Notes under the pieces: model-generated | The model's database searches: none | The model's input: the letters and a program-made list of their open reading frames with translations, nothing else | Told to the model about the DNA's origin: nothing | Position numbers and translations under genes: made by a program | Assembly (NCBI GenBank): GCA_947462335.1 | Contig: OX381717.1 | Coordinates: 46,667,523-46,731,522, forward strand | DNA length: 64,000 nt | DNA from: Harmothoe impar | Taxonomy: Eukaryota > Annelida > Polychaeta > Phyllodocida > Polynoidae | Direction: 5' to 3' | Part shown: positions 21,291 to 33,324 of the stretch, one piece after another | Layout: every line of letters begins with the position of its first letter | Position numbering within the stretch: the first letter of the stretch is position 1

Positions 21291-21805
21291 TTAAGACAAC
21301 GCCATAGACTCCTCATTCAAACCCCCACTAGTAGTGCTCTATAAGCGCAAGCTTTGCCTTAAGAGAGCTGTGGCTGTGAACCCTCTCCTCCCCCCGTACA
21401 CACAGGTAAATATCAGAGTCAGCCAATGTCGCCAATACTACTCTCATACAAGGGTCAGGCACTGCTGGACTATAATAGATGGGTCAAGGACCATTCTACT
21501 GAGGGTCAGGCTAGGCTGGACATTCAATAACAGGCTGGACTTTGGCAAACTTGCTTGAAAGTCTGGCCAGCAAGAGTCCGTTGAAGGACTATACGGTAAA
21601 AAGGCTGCTGTTACAGTCAAGATACTCATATTTCAAGCCCAGAAAACTGTAATTAGCTTTCCAAGTTGTTTATTTAACAATATCCTGGCCTAGCAAGAAG
21701 CTGTCAGATGACATCTAAGAAAAATGGGGCTGTTAATTGATCAAGAGAGCTACATTGTTACAGAGTCCTATTCCTCTTTTGAGGTGGGACCAAATTTGAA
21801 AAAAG

Positions 21806-21811
21806 AATAAA
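21806..21811 (+). terminator. Candidate polyadenylation signal, left-arm transcript
   Basis: AATAAA about 1 kb after the ORF stop, mirrored as TTTATT at 22059-22064 for the right arm. Confidence 0.35.
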
Positions 21812-21917
21812 CTCAAAAAAAAAGCCTTAAGATTGAAACAGTTGTAGATGACAAATTTGATGAGGAAGTCGTATTAATTAGTTTACAAATAGCCGCTGCA
21901 CGAGCAGCACAAGCAGC

Positions 21918-21952
21918 AGCTGACACTAGTGTCAGCTGCAGCAGCTGCACGA
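21918..21952. repeat. Centre of the palindrome
   Basis: A 35-bp non-mirrored centre between the two arms. It contains its own perfect 20-bp palindrome AGCTGACACTAGTGTCAGCT (21918-21937) and then a partial repeat of the flanking CAGCTGCACGAG motif. Confidence 0.8.
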
Positions 21953-22058
21953 GCTGCTTGTGCTGCTCGTGCAGCGGCTATTTGTAAACTAATTAATACG
22001 ACTTCCTCATTAAATTTGTCATCTACAACTGTTTCAATCTTAAGGCTTTTTTTTTGAG

Positions 22059-22064
22059 TTTATT
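22059..22064 (-). terminator. Candidate polyadenylation signal, right-arm transcript
   Basis: Reverse complement of the AATAAA in the left arm. Confidence 0.35.
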
Positions 22065-22768
22065 CTTTTTTCAAATTTGGTCCCACCTCAAAAGAGGAAT
22101 AGGACTCTGTAACAATGTAGCTCTCTTGATCAATTAACAGCCCCATTTTTCTTAGATGTCATCTGACAGCTTCTTGCTAGGCCAGGATATTGTTAAATAA
22201 ACAACTTGGAAAGCTAATTACAGTTTTCTGGGCTTGAAATATGAGTATCTTGACTGTAACAGCAGCCTTTTTACCGTATAGTCCTTCAACGGACTCTTGC
22301 TGGCCAGACTTTCAAGCAAGTTTGCCAAAGTCCAGCCTGTTATTGAATGTCCAGCCTAGCCTGACCCTCAGTAGAATGGTCCTTGACCCATCTATTATAG
22401 TCCAGCAGTGCCTGACCCTTGTATGAGAGTAGTATTGGCGACATTGGCTGACTCTGATATTTACCTGTGTGTACGGGGGGAGGAGAGGGTTCACAGCCAC
22501 AGCTCTCTTAAGGCAAAGCTTGCGCTTATAGAGCACTACTAGTGGGGGTTTGAATGAGGAGTCTATGGCGTTTGTCTTAAAAAAAAATAGCCATGGCACA
22601 TGTCGATGTCGCTTAATTATGCTCATATCTCATGTCGATTTTAAGAATTGCTCATGTCACCTGTCACTATGTTTTTCAAGCTTCATGTCAAATGTCACTA
22701 GGCCTCATGTCGAATGTCGATTCTAAGAAACAGACATGTCGCCATCTCGAATTTAGTGGTCCACACCG

Positions 22769-22769
22769 C

Positions 22770-22807
<38 letters not shown>

Positions 22808-23031
22808 ATTTGCTGTTGCTGCTGCTGTTGGTGCTGCTGCTTGTGCTGCTCGTGCAGCTGCTGCAGCTGCTGACAGCTGCTGCTGCTTGTGCTGCTCGTG
22901 CAGCTGCTGCAGTTGCTGACGATGTCACGGATGCTGTTGACAGATGCTGCTGCTTGTGCTGCTCGTGCAGCTGCTGCTGCTGCTGACGATGTCACGGATG
23001 CTGCTGACAGATGCTGCTGCTTGTGCTGCAC
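22769..23031 (-). repeat. CAG-rich tandem tract, right arm
   Basis: Mirror of 20843-21105, with one extra CAG and one CTA to CAA difference. Confidence 0.85.
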
Positions 23032-23090
23032 GAGACTGAGTAGCTGCTATTACTAATGCTACTAATACTAGTATGAGAAAATACATTTAG

Positions 23091-23957
23091 TCAGTTGATT
23101 AAATCAAGGAGGTTTTCTGACTTCAGTGGATCGTTTAGCCATCGGCCACGGGCAAAACTTGAAACCATTTTATACATGGGACAATTGGCAGAGTCGAAAC
23201 ATGTTGGTACGATGGGATCGATCATGTTCATCATCAGTTCAGGCAAAGGAAGTGTGTCGACAGCACGCGAAAACTTCATGTCTGGATGTTTCAACACAAG
23301 GCCTTTTATCACACTCACACAGCTGCTTTGAAGAGTGAATCCTTGACCAAACTTGAGCTTTTCCAACACAGCTTTGGCCTCTTTCTGTGCAGTAAGGGAT
23401 CTCTCTTTCGGGTTCATCTCAGTGCTGTCTAGCATGTCCTCAAAGTCTTTAACATAATGTTCCAACGGGCTACAAATGATGTACTCCAGATCATCGTCCG
23501 TATATGTCGTCTCCTCGCACCATATTGTGTCTTCTCCTGTTTCGAATTCCGTCATTTTCTGAACAATCTCCTCGTGAGTGCCTTGCATATATCGAAGCTC
23601 CTTCAAAGACCTGATAACTTCTATGGCGAAGACTGAACAAATACCTGAAGGAATTTCACCACAGTCAGGCCAAGTATACGGAGCTAAGAAAAATAGCTCC
23701 AACAAAATCTTCTCCCTCTGTCCAAATGAAACTACTTCCGTTCCGATGAAGTTGAAGCACGCTTCTATCCATTGCTCCTTGGTGACGTCCTTCCAATGTT
23801 TCTTTACCTCACATGCATCATAGGGCACTGTTTCTCTTCCTGCTTCAAGTGGAAGTTGCTTTTTCTTTCTTGGACTCATTTGGAGAGAGTTTCGATGCTC
23901 TGTAGCGTCAACACTTCGATAAGAAAAGTAGCTGAAAATAGCAGAACTAACCATCAT
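23091..23957 (-). CDS. Protein of unknown function encoded in the palindrome, right-arm copy
   Basis: The 288-residue product is identical to the left-arm protein, with the same overlapping upstream mini-ORF and the same downstream CAG tract and polyadenylation candidate. The two genes converge, separated by about 2.3 kb, so read-through transcripts would be self-complementary and could form a long hairpin RNA. Identity of the arms points either to very recent formation or to continual homogenisation by intramolecular conversion. Confidence 0.75.
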   Translation of the reverse strand: MMVSSAIFSYFSYRSVDATEHRNSLQMSPRKKKQLPLEAGRETVPYDACEVKKHWKDVTKEQWIEACFNFIGTEVVSFGQREKILLELFFLAPYTWPDCGEIPSGICSVFAIEVIRSLKELRYMQGTHEEIVQKMTEFETGEDTIWCEETTYTDDDLEYIICSPLEHYVKDFEDMLDSTEMNPKERSLTAQKEAKAVLEKLKFGQGFTLQSSCVSVIKGLVLKHPDMKFSRAVDTLPLPELMMNMIDPIVPTCFDSANCPMYKMVSSFARGRWLNDPLKSENLLDLIN

Positions 23958-24328
23958 AACATTCTGAGCGAGCGTAGAGTGGACGATGCTACGATGATGA
24001 AGGGCGGGTCGAGAAAGTGTGATGGGTGAGAGCGTCGTTTCACTCCTTATGTACCCTGTCCTAGATAATCCTCTTAAACGGCTGAAAAGACTCTCTCAGT
24101 ACAGAGTCTCTACTCAATTAAGAGATCTGTTAAGTAAGTTTTCACATGCTACCTGACTACTGCAGGTGGGTTTAGACTTAAGCAGCTTAGTGCACACACG
24201 TGTCTGTTAGAAAGCTACCTGCACACCTGCCTTCCTTTTTCACTAGTATTTACCCCCTGCCGACTTATAAGGCGCCTATACACGTGTCAGCCTCCTTATA
24301 TACGCCTTCTTGCTTCTAGAGCTAAGCT

Positions 24329-24569
24329 ACTTACCGTCGTTTTCAGCTGCCGCAGGCTGACTGGCAGCTATTTAAAAGAGAATACCCGTTACCTGTATAA
24401 CGGATCAGGGGGTTATGAGATTAGAGTGTGTATACAAAAAAAGCTACAGGGGTCGTGAAGCAAGCGAGAGGGTGTCTGTCTGTGAGGTAGAGACGAGTAC
24501 ATGTGGTAAGCGACTTAAGTGTAAAACAAAAGCACCTCCTCTTGCCGTGGTGAGTGGAGCGGACGGCAG
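24329..24569 (+). repeat. Internal inverted module b (right arm)
   Basis: Mirror of 19305-19545. Confidence 0.7.
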
Positions 24570-25503
24570 CTGGCTAGTTGAATAAGCGTCAGCTTAGAAG
24601 ATAATCCGTCCACGGGCTGGCGCGTCACACCTGTCGTTAATCACCTCCTGTAGTCTTTGTATACACAGTTGACCTGGCTTTATCTCTTCACCAGCTATAA
24701 TCCCATATACATGTAGCGCACGTTACACTTGTTATCCCTCTTTTCATGCTGATGGATGAGGGGTGGAAGGGTCCAGGTGAAAAGCAATTTGATTCCTCTC
24801 TGGAAGAGGGTGGGGCTCTAGGTGAAAACAAGCTTAGAACATCCGGATTAGCCGCTCTCTCAGCTATATAAAGAGCCTCAATTTTTCTTGGAACAGTACT
24901 TCACCTCTGCCCACTTCGTCTTGTTGTACACTATCAGTCACGAGGCAGACGCTCGAAGTAGCAGATCTTTGCAGTATGGTTTATACAGGGGTTACCTGCT
25001 AATAGGAGTTTGTCTAAAAAAAATGGGTGAGTAGATCGCTTTTTTCTAAAAAAACACTTAGAACACGGGTATGAATATGTAGCACTGTAAATAGTTAGTG
25101 TGAGTACACAGTAGAATCTACGGTACTATAGTCTTAACTGTCTAAAGACTGTGGAGCGCGTTAATGTGCGGTCTCCTTACTAATTTCACTTGACCAGGCT
25201 GGCAGGGTCAACTAGTCTAGGTAATTGCAACCACAAGGGTGGCTACTCAAGATCCAAGTAGACCTACTACTACGAGATTGTCTTTTGACCACTCTGCCGC
25301 CTGGTGATTACATGCTCTAGTCTAGCTCGCCATACCCTAGTATAGTTCTCCGCTCTTTTCGTCAGATGGCGCCACAATAGGATTTTTGTACATTTCTACG
25401 ATACTCGCGAACATTTTAAACGCATAATGAACTATATAAGCAACAAAGCACACTTCTAATATATTGAATATAAAAAACCGCGCTCATCATCCCTCTAATC
25501 GCA

Positions 25504-25875
25504 TTTTCCAGCCGCCGGCCAGCTGACTGCTGACGACAGGAGAGGGTGATTTTTTTTCTTTAGATTTAAGCCGCTTACCACACGCGCGCCCTCTAGTCAC
25601 AGACAGAGTGACAGAAAGGGAGGGGGTCGCTTTGTTCACGCTACCTGTAGTTGTTTTTCTATACACACTCTAAGCCCATGACCTGCTAATCCTTTATACA
25701 GGTAACACGTGTTCAACTAATTACACTATTGTATGACAGTCGGTACACGGATTAATTTTAAACCACCCTCCCATCTGGATCCATGTCTGGTGGGTGGAAG
25801 GATCCAGCTGAAAAGCGTGATTAGGGCTTTTGTTTCTCTTATGATAGCAGCAGGTCAGCATGCGACAGCTGAAAA
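25504..25875 (-). repeat. Internal inverted module a (right arm)
   Basis: Mirror of 17999-18370. It differs from the left arm near the GCGCGG/GCGCG T-run boundary. Confidence 0.7.
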
Positions 25876-25883
25876 TGTCAGAC

Positions 25884-26114
25884 TAAGTCGAATTGTTTGT
25901 TTACAAACAGTCACGTGTCACGTGGTGTTGTTTACAAACAAGAGAGCCACGTGGTGTTGTTTACAAACAAACCCTAAGTAGGTCACGTTACCCTAGTTAC
26001 CAGAATGCCGGCTTCTGATTGGCTGAGCCTAAGTAGGTCACGTGACGTAAGTAAGTCACGTTACCATGGTTACCAGAATGCCGGCCTCTGATTGGCTGAG
26101 AGCTTCTAAGTAGG
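25884..26114 (-). promoter_or_regulatory. Promoter-like motif cluster, right arm
   Basis: Mirror of 17760-17990, with CTGATTGGCT (inverted CCAAT), CACGTG and forkhead-like palindromes. Confidence 0.55.
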
Positions 26115-26121
26115 TCAGTAG

Positions 26122-26285
26122 GTTACCCAGAATGCACCACTAATCCCCTAAGTAGGTCACTTCCGGTCACGTGACCAAATGGAGGCCTCTGATTGGCTGC
26201 AGGGTTACCCAGAATGCACCACTAATCCCCTAAGTAGGTCACTTCCGGTCACGTGACCAAATGGAGGCCTCTGATTGGCTGCAGG
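26122..26285 (-). repeat. Two 82-bp tandem units (right arm)
   Basis: Mirror of 17589-17752. Confidence 0.8.
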
Positions 26286-26344
26286 TCGATTGAGTAATAA
26301 ACAGTACTTAACTATAGTCCCGTTCCGATACATACTATACTACT

Positions 26345-26350
26345 GGTCTC
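26345..26350 (+). repeat. Target-site duplication, right (GGTCTC)
   Basis: Matches 17524-17529. Host sequence continues to TGTGATCTACAACCAACC as in copy 1 at 8768. Confidence 0.8.
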
Positions 26351-26770
26351 CATATTATACTTCATGTGATGTACTATGTGTGATCTACAACCAACCATCA
26401 ACATTACTTAAAAAGACATTAATCATAACTGAAAGCCTCTGCGAGGTGTTCTGCTTGTTAGAGGAATGCATAACTTTTAGTCTGTCCATATCATTTTGCA
26501 CCTATGGTACCTCATTAGAATATGACAGGAATGTTAAAGGATGTAATTATGATGAATGAGGGTGGTATATGTGAAGCCAGGTGGGTGTCGTTTACATATC
26601 TAAAGCAAAGCTCAGTATGAACTTTCAGGCACTTACTGTTTTGGTTGACATGGCATTCCCAGCACTTTTACAGAATTGGCACTTATTCACAAGCTCCATA
26701 TATCATATTTCAATACCTCTCCTGCACTTACTCAACACTTCCACTGATTTTCGGATTTCATGGAAATAAA

Positions 26771-29700
26771 ATAAACTACTGATTTTAAGAGGAAAAATGG
26801 TCATCTGTCTATCATACGAAATTATAAATCTTTTTTTTTAAATATGAGAAAGGTTACTTTGACTATGATATGCCCTTATTTATGACCATTGTCTGACATA
26901 TGTCATTATGTCACTGCAAGGTATTTTGAAAGGAGATACACTTTATAATAATTATTTATTGGTAACACAGAACTGCTGGAAAGGTAGACTATCTGAGGTT
27001 GAGAGGATAGGAGTGGACTTAAGGACCAGAGGTATCGGAGAGCCCGCAGGGTTTTAGGGTGTTAAGTGGATAAGGGTGTGGATGGTGGGTGTTCTCAAGC
27101 CTGTGTTTACCTACTTGACTATGTTTACCTTGGGATTCAATATCCCAAAGACACCTAGTCTCTACACCCCTGACAAGATCTGATCTAACTGCTGACAGGG
27201 TTGGGGTAGAGGGGGTGGATGTGGTAGGGGTAGTGGGTGGGACTAGAGAGGTCGGGGAGGATGGGGGTGGGTGGAAGATGCAGGGTAGGGAGGGTTGGTA
27301 AACTATGTGGAAACATAGGGCAAATGGAGGGTGTGGGGAGTGGGCGATAATATGAGGAACAGTGATGTGAGAGATATGGAGCAGTAGCGGGGGTAGGGAA
27401 TTGCCAGGGGGGTGGGTCTACAGAGGGATGGGGAAGGAGGATAGTATGAGAGGGATATTGAGGGCTAAAATGGAGAAATAGGAGAAGAAGGGATAGGAAA
27501 AGGGCCGAGAGAGAGGGAAAATAAGTGGAGCCAGGAGAGGAAGGTAGGAGAAGGGAGGGGATGGGAGGAGAAATGGAACATCGAGATTGGGAATATCGAG
27601 GTGGGAACAACTAAGGGACATAAAATTATATAGAATAGGCAAAATGTAGGTCTGATACACCCAATGAGGAGAGTATGTATAGCTTTAGACAGCTATCAAA
27701 AAGGTTTAGACTGAAGCCCTGAAGGGACCCTCCTAATCCCCCTCCCTATCCCTGATAGCCCAGCCGAGGTGGGGCTGAAGTTTTAAAAGGAGCCAATTAG
27801 AGGCTCAGATAAGACTACTGATAGGCCCACAGAGGGTGGGGATCCATCACTGATAAGGGAGATAGTGATTGAGGGTGAGAGGTGAGGTCTTAGGGGTGCT
27901 ATCGGAGAAGGGTTCTCAAGTCAAACTAAGAGAGGGGCCTGACCTTCTGGCGATAGCTGTCTACCCAAAGCTAAACCCAGATCCTATTCACTTTGATGAT
28001 CCATCCTACCCCCACTTTAAGAAGAATGCAAGGCGGATCTATATCTCATCCATTTATGTTTACATTAGATTTGTTAAGCCTGAATGTCCCATTTAGATTC
28101 ATTTATTTTTAGGTTCATCATAATCGAATTTTCCAGAGAATATGATTTGGTTCATGATTAAACTACTTAAAAAATACCTAGAATTTCGGGTTATATTTAC
28201 CTACGGTTACACATTCAATTGATTATATAGGCCTTTATTGGAAACTGGCGATAGTTGTTAAACATGATTGTATTCAAATAAGGAATCTAGATTTTACCTA
28301 GTGTGCAATTAGTTTATCTCTTAGTCTTGAGTGGAGAAAGTTAGCCTGTAGCATCGGGCTGGCATTACATATCTATATTACAATTCTAGTCTGTATACAA
28401 GAGATTGCACTGTATAAATGCAAGCTTTCAAGTCTGGGCATTGACTAGTGGTGTATATACCGCTGTTGTGTGTGTGCAGCAATGTTATTGAATAATTAAT
28501 GAGTACTGATCTACAGCATGGATCAGTGCACTTATACCATGACACTGGACCCCTGTGCAGACAGAGCCGCCTGTCTCTCCGCACTCCCTGATCTATTTGG
28601 GATCGATACTGAGGCATATACAGTGGCGCCCTGATGCGGCTACCCCTGTAACTACAGCGGTCCTCAATGCTGCTTGTTAATGTTTCTTTTCTTTTTTCAG
28701 GTAAAAATCATGTGAGTCAAGATGGGGTTTCCCCAGGCTCTAAATGTATTGCCAGAGTCATGGCTACTTCTAGGTGATGTTCTCATGTATTTCGAATCAG
28801 ATTGGTGAGGCCAAATAAAAAAGAAAGGTTGGTTTCAGGTAACATGGGATGAAACTATAGGTAGGTAGGACAGCACATATTGAGAAAATTAGTGAAATCC
28901 ATCACGAAGTATACAATATCTGCAGGGAATCAAATAGAGTAAGGAACTGCAAACGTCATTCACCTATCATAGATAGAATATTTTCTATGATTTTTTGAAA
29001 AAAGAATGTTGCTTTACACAACCTGTCACGTTCTGCCTGCCTGCATGGTAGTAATGAGTACTGCTCCACTCACTATGAGGGCCTTTAAACTGAAACTGCC
29101 CTGCGGTATGCTGTAAGAATAGTTCTCTCATTTGGTGAATATTTCCTTGATTGACTAGCTGTTTTCAGAATTGAATAATAAGACCCAAACTCAGAACATG
29201 GGTTTAGTTTCTTCATGAAAATGGCAAATTCCCTATGACAATTAGAAAGAACAGGGACTTACAGGGAAAATATGTATGCTCCAGGGCAAGACCTTTAGCC
29301 AATTTTCGCCAGCATATTCTTACACCATACTTAAAGAATATTACTTAGAAACCTCTATTCTACCTGATGGTTGGGGTTTTGGGGGGCTTTAGGGGGTACC
29401 TGACTTGAAAAATTGCCTGAAAAAGTGATGTAATTTCATCTCGAATAGTTTTATATAGTAATTGTTGTGACAGAAAATAAATAAGATACCTATAAAACCT
29501 GCTCTGTCAGGAGAGTCTATATGTATAAGATAGCACAAACATAAGTGAAAATTCTCATGACTGACCCCCCCCCCCTTTCTGTGAAGGTAGCACCAGTGCC
29601 TCCCATTTAGAAACCGTTCCAATCTACTTGTCTGCAGTACAGTTGCATTTATCATACCAATTTATATCTCAGCACATATTGCTCTGACATCTACAGATGG

Positions 29701-30812
29701 GTTGGAAAAAAAAAGAGACAGTCTTCCTCTGTCCTGTGATATGTCATTTAATATTGTAATATGTTTTAATACTGAGTAATGAATTATTTCCCTTGGGCTG
29801 TTTAGCACTGTGACACATACAGTCCCGGGAGCGCCGCTGTTGCTTTCCCTTCCTACTATAGGGTCGGTAGGTCGGATTTCTTTTTTTTTTTTTTTCTTTT
29901 TTTAAAACTTTTTTTAGCCAGCCCCTCTACATACCCAAAGATTTAATGTGTAAAGATGTGAAGATTTCTTCAGAGTTGCATAAATTTGCATGTACTATGC
30001 TGCATCACTATTTCACATTATGTAATGATGATGAAAATAGTAACCTCTTTGTTAACCTAAAATTGACCAAAAAAGCGTAAAAGTATAAAATATTTCTTCA
30101 GATTTGCATTAAAAAAGTAGGGTGGCCTGAAACAAACCTTTTCATTTGGCCTGAGGCTTTTAGCGCAATGATATTTTAAAGTCAAGGTTTCATCTATTTG
30201 GTTCCTTTTCTATCACTGATGTATAGTGACTGCGATTAGGATACGACTGTGATTGGCGATGAGAGGAGGGGGTAGGCACTACAGATTTGGCTAGTTTAAA
30301 CACACTGATGTTATCCTGAACAAAGAATACTTGGCTTGCTTTGAGGACGACCTCTGAAAACCATTAGTTCCCAGGCGGACGGACCTTGTTTCAATTCCTA
30401 CAGTGTTCCTATGTAAATGGCGTCGACTATAGTCGATGCTAGGCCTTAACTGCTTCAGGTGGTATATATATATATATACCTTTTTTAATCCCCACCTAGG
30501 TCTAAGTGCGAAACAGCTGCAATATAAAATGATTTAATTCTTTCGTGATGGCAGTTAGTACTGTCAATAGTGATAGCATTTACCAGAAGGGACACATCCT
30601 CTGGATAGCACCGCCCCCGCCATGGTACCCCCTACAAACATCCTTTGGGGTAGGATGAGATGTATTCTCTGGATGGACAGAGTAACATGTCCTAACTCCG
30701 GACAGTACCTATTTCTGGGCAGAGTGGTAAAAGAGTCATTGTGACTAACGTAGCCTATACATGATTTAATCGCATCAAATACATGGACACAGTGTGAAAG
30801 GAATTCGGTCCA
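26771..30812. other. Long non-coding stretch
   Basis: Contains a G/purine-rich degenerate tract at about 27185-27560 (GGGGTAG, GGAGAAG units), a T-rich run at 29878-29925 next to GGTCGGTAGGTCGG, and a short TA run at 30463-30480. I find no ORF with a recognisable motif and no clear duplicated block. Confidence 0.5.
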
Positions 30813-30912
30813 ACGTTGAATCAACATTAAATCAGCATTGAAACAGCATTGAATCAGCACTGAATCAACATCGAATCCACTTCGAATTAACATCGCATCA
30901 ACATTGAATCAA
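30813..30912 (+). repeat. 11-bp minisatellite
   Basis: About nine degenerate units of the AACATTGAATC / AGCATTGAATC type. Confidence 0.7.
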
Positions 30913-30944
30913 CATTAGCAACCAGCTACATATAGTTATTGATG

Positions 30945-31042
30945 CTTATAGATAGGCAAATATATAGATAGATAGGCATATAGATAGACATAAAGACTGA
31001 TATCTATAGATATACAAATAGATAGATAGATAGATGGATAGA
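30945..31042 (+). repeat. GATA microsatellite
   Basis: Interrupted GATA units ending in a run of five ATAGATAG-type repeats. Confidence 0.75.
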
Positions 31043-32639
31043 AGCAGCGTGTCCAGAAATAGATCCTGTCCGGAAGTATGATACTTCACTGTATAAGTTA
31101 CCCTAATGCACTGCAAGAGGAAAAACTACTTTTGCACTGACCAAACCATGCAATTTCAGAACCATACACCAACAGAATTAAGTACAGATACTGTGATGGA
31201 TGGCATGATAAAAAGTTTGGATTTCATTTCGTCAGTAAAAATGTGAGTACACGATAGGCAAAAACTGAGTTCAGAGGACTACGTTGTCGCCATTGAGGCT
31301 CTATGTGAAATGATATGTGAAAATGGGCCTTAGGTTCGGGTGCACTAGGGTCCCTTTTCCTAGACCCTCTCATATATAATATGATGTAGGGTTGAATAGG
31401 GATGACGTCACACTGGGGATATTGCAATTTGACTATGTATGCCAATGGCAATCGATCATTTCCGGTGTGTACATTCGACATAACTTATGATCCAGTAATT
31501 GATGTTTGTGCAGAATGTCTTGACTCAGTTTGCAAGGCTTAGCTCTATTACACAGCTATTTTGGGCTACTTGGGGAATTGATATAGTTTGTTTTGGGCAG
31601 TTTTCTATTTTATGTACTAGCCACTGGTAATTGTTATTCCACCTTTATCAAATACAACATTGAATAATTGCCTTGTATTATGTTAAGAGAAAGGTTAAAA
31701 GAATTCAGAGATGTTTGTTGGAAACTCTTTATTCGATACATGAAATGTAAATATCATGAATACTAGTTTGTTGGAGTTTGGTACCCACCATAATCTCACG
31801 AGATATTCTGAGATCGGAGCCCACATGTTAAGTGAGCAACGATATATACCATCTATGCATGTATGATACCAACCCGTTCCCTACCAGACACAAAAGTGTG
31901 GTGTCCAATATTAAGGTCGTTATCCAGTGTGCATATAGCATTGTTTCTAACAGATCGATAACAAAATTATTAAACCAATAACTGTGTGCCATTCATTCTT
32001 CAAACTATCATCAAATATGTATAAAGAAATTGTCACCAACGTCAAAATGCAATATCTTATATAGCAGTTTAGGAGCTGTTCATAATTATATGACAATTTT
32101 CAACTCACTAACAGTATAATTATAAATGTCTATCTACCTGACATATGTTTATGTGGCTTATTGGAATACAGACCAACTGTCTGGTAAATACAATATAAAA
32201 ATTATACCCATGGGGAAAGAACAAAAACCAACACTGCATTGTCAGAACATAAGTATCAAGTAATTGCCAATATTACCAACATGACCCCTGGGAACCTACA
32301 GACCCCGCCATGCAATATTTACCCACCAGTAGGTGGGTGTGGGAGGGGGGGGGGTATTATGGACCGGGGGTCCTATTGAAATAGCGGAAGTGGCCCAATA
32401 CTCAATCGAAAGAGGGTGGAGTGGCCAGGTAGTGTGAGTCTCACGGTCACGGCTAGGGTAGGAACATTTAGCCATACAGCCAAAACTAATCATGGGCACT
32501 CTAACGCTACCTGTAAGTAGTATACTGAAGTAGACTGGTATTGTAACCCTATAAAGGGGTGTATAAAGTATTAATACATTGTGCCACATGTGGGCTCTTG
32601 CACAGCTAATAACAATTCGGTTAGCCTATAGAAATGCTA
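31043..32639. other. Non-coding, no feature recognised
   Basis: AT-rich sequence with a G-run at 32340-32352. No supported ORF. Confidence 0.4.
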
Positions 32640-32983
32640 TAATCAAATGACGACCTCCCTTTGATGATTGTTTCAAGTGTATTTCTAAAGAGGTACTTTC
32701 TAAATAGTAAAGTTTTCATAGAAAAAGCTATTCATATGGGAAGCTATAAACATATGTCTCTTTGTAGTGCAGTAACTTTAGACCAAGTTGTAGTCAGAAC
32801 ATTGAATACATTAAAAGAAAGCTGGATTTTGCAGGAATGGTAGGTTTACATATAAGGATTAACCTGTCAAAAGTCGCCATGTCTCCCGGGCTTGGCTTTT
32901 TTTCTACATGCGTTTTTGTATGAGATGTCAAAATACCACCAAACTGCAGATTATGCGACATCAATCACAAAATACCATCTTAA

Positions 32984-33324
32984 CCCTTTCCCTGCTGGCC
33001 TTGAAAAATGTCATTTGGGACTTAACCACCGGCCCTATGCCGTGGAAATATGCAGCTTTGCAAGTATGTGCTACCTGGGACAGTAGCTAAGGAGTAAAAT
33101 AAGTTGTATTGGAGACATGATTTACACCTTTTTGACAAGGGGACATAGTATTCATGTTAAATATTTTTGGATTCATTCAAAAATTCTTATTCTTTGTTTC
33201 ATAGCAGGAGCTGTAATTTAGTAGTATTGCTGCCCTAGGGTAGCACTTTTGCTGCCCTATGGCAGCAGCAGTTTTTCAAGGGTATTTTAGATGCTGCCCA
33301 GAGGCAGCAGCGGCCCTTAAAGGG
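32984..33324. mobile_element. Nested MITE with TTAA flanks
   Basis: CCCTTTCCCTGCTGGCCTTG at the left and GGCCCTTAAAGGG at the right. TTAA stands at 32980-32983 and 33325-33328, a piggyBac/Kolobok-type target. GCTGCC/GGCAGC palindromes lie inside the right end. Confidence 0.4.

Larger units (their letters stand above)
17530..26344. mobile_element. 8.8-kb palindromic (foldback) element of unknown class, Polinton-like ends
   Basis: Two arms of about 4.39 kb (17530-21917 and 21953-26344) are reverse complements with only a handful of differences visible: one CAG unit, a few single-base changes and one-base indels. The outermost bases are AGTAGTATAGTATG, mirrored at the right end, and a 6-bp duplication GGTCTC flanks the element. 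AG/CT ends, short terminal tandem motifs and 6-bp duplications are recorded features of Polintons/Mavericks, but no polymerase, integrase, ATPase or capsid gene is visible. The element could be a non-autonomous foldback or an inverted dimer of a smaller linear element. Both flanks are unique host sequence that rejoins in the paralogue, which argues against a sequencing hairpin artefact. Confidence 0.85.
13450..26770 (+). repeat. Tandem segmental duplication, copy 2 (interrupted by the palindrome)
   Basis: Collinear with 1-9420 apart from insertions. The host sequence breaks at 17529 and resumes at 26345, so the whole 8.8-kb palindrome is an insertion specific to this copy. Confidence 0.8.

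Noticed and set aside
17530..26344. Palindrome as a missed-adapter or assembly chimera
   Set aside because: The two flanks are different host sequences that are contiguous in the paralogue near 8750, a 6-bp duplication flanks the unit, and the arms are not perfectly identical.
27185..27660. Proline/serine-rich minus-strand ORFs
   Set aside because: Product of a purine-rich degenerate repeat on the plus strand. No domain and no codon structure.
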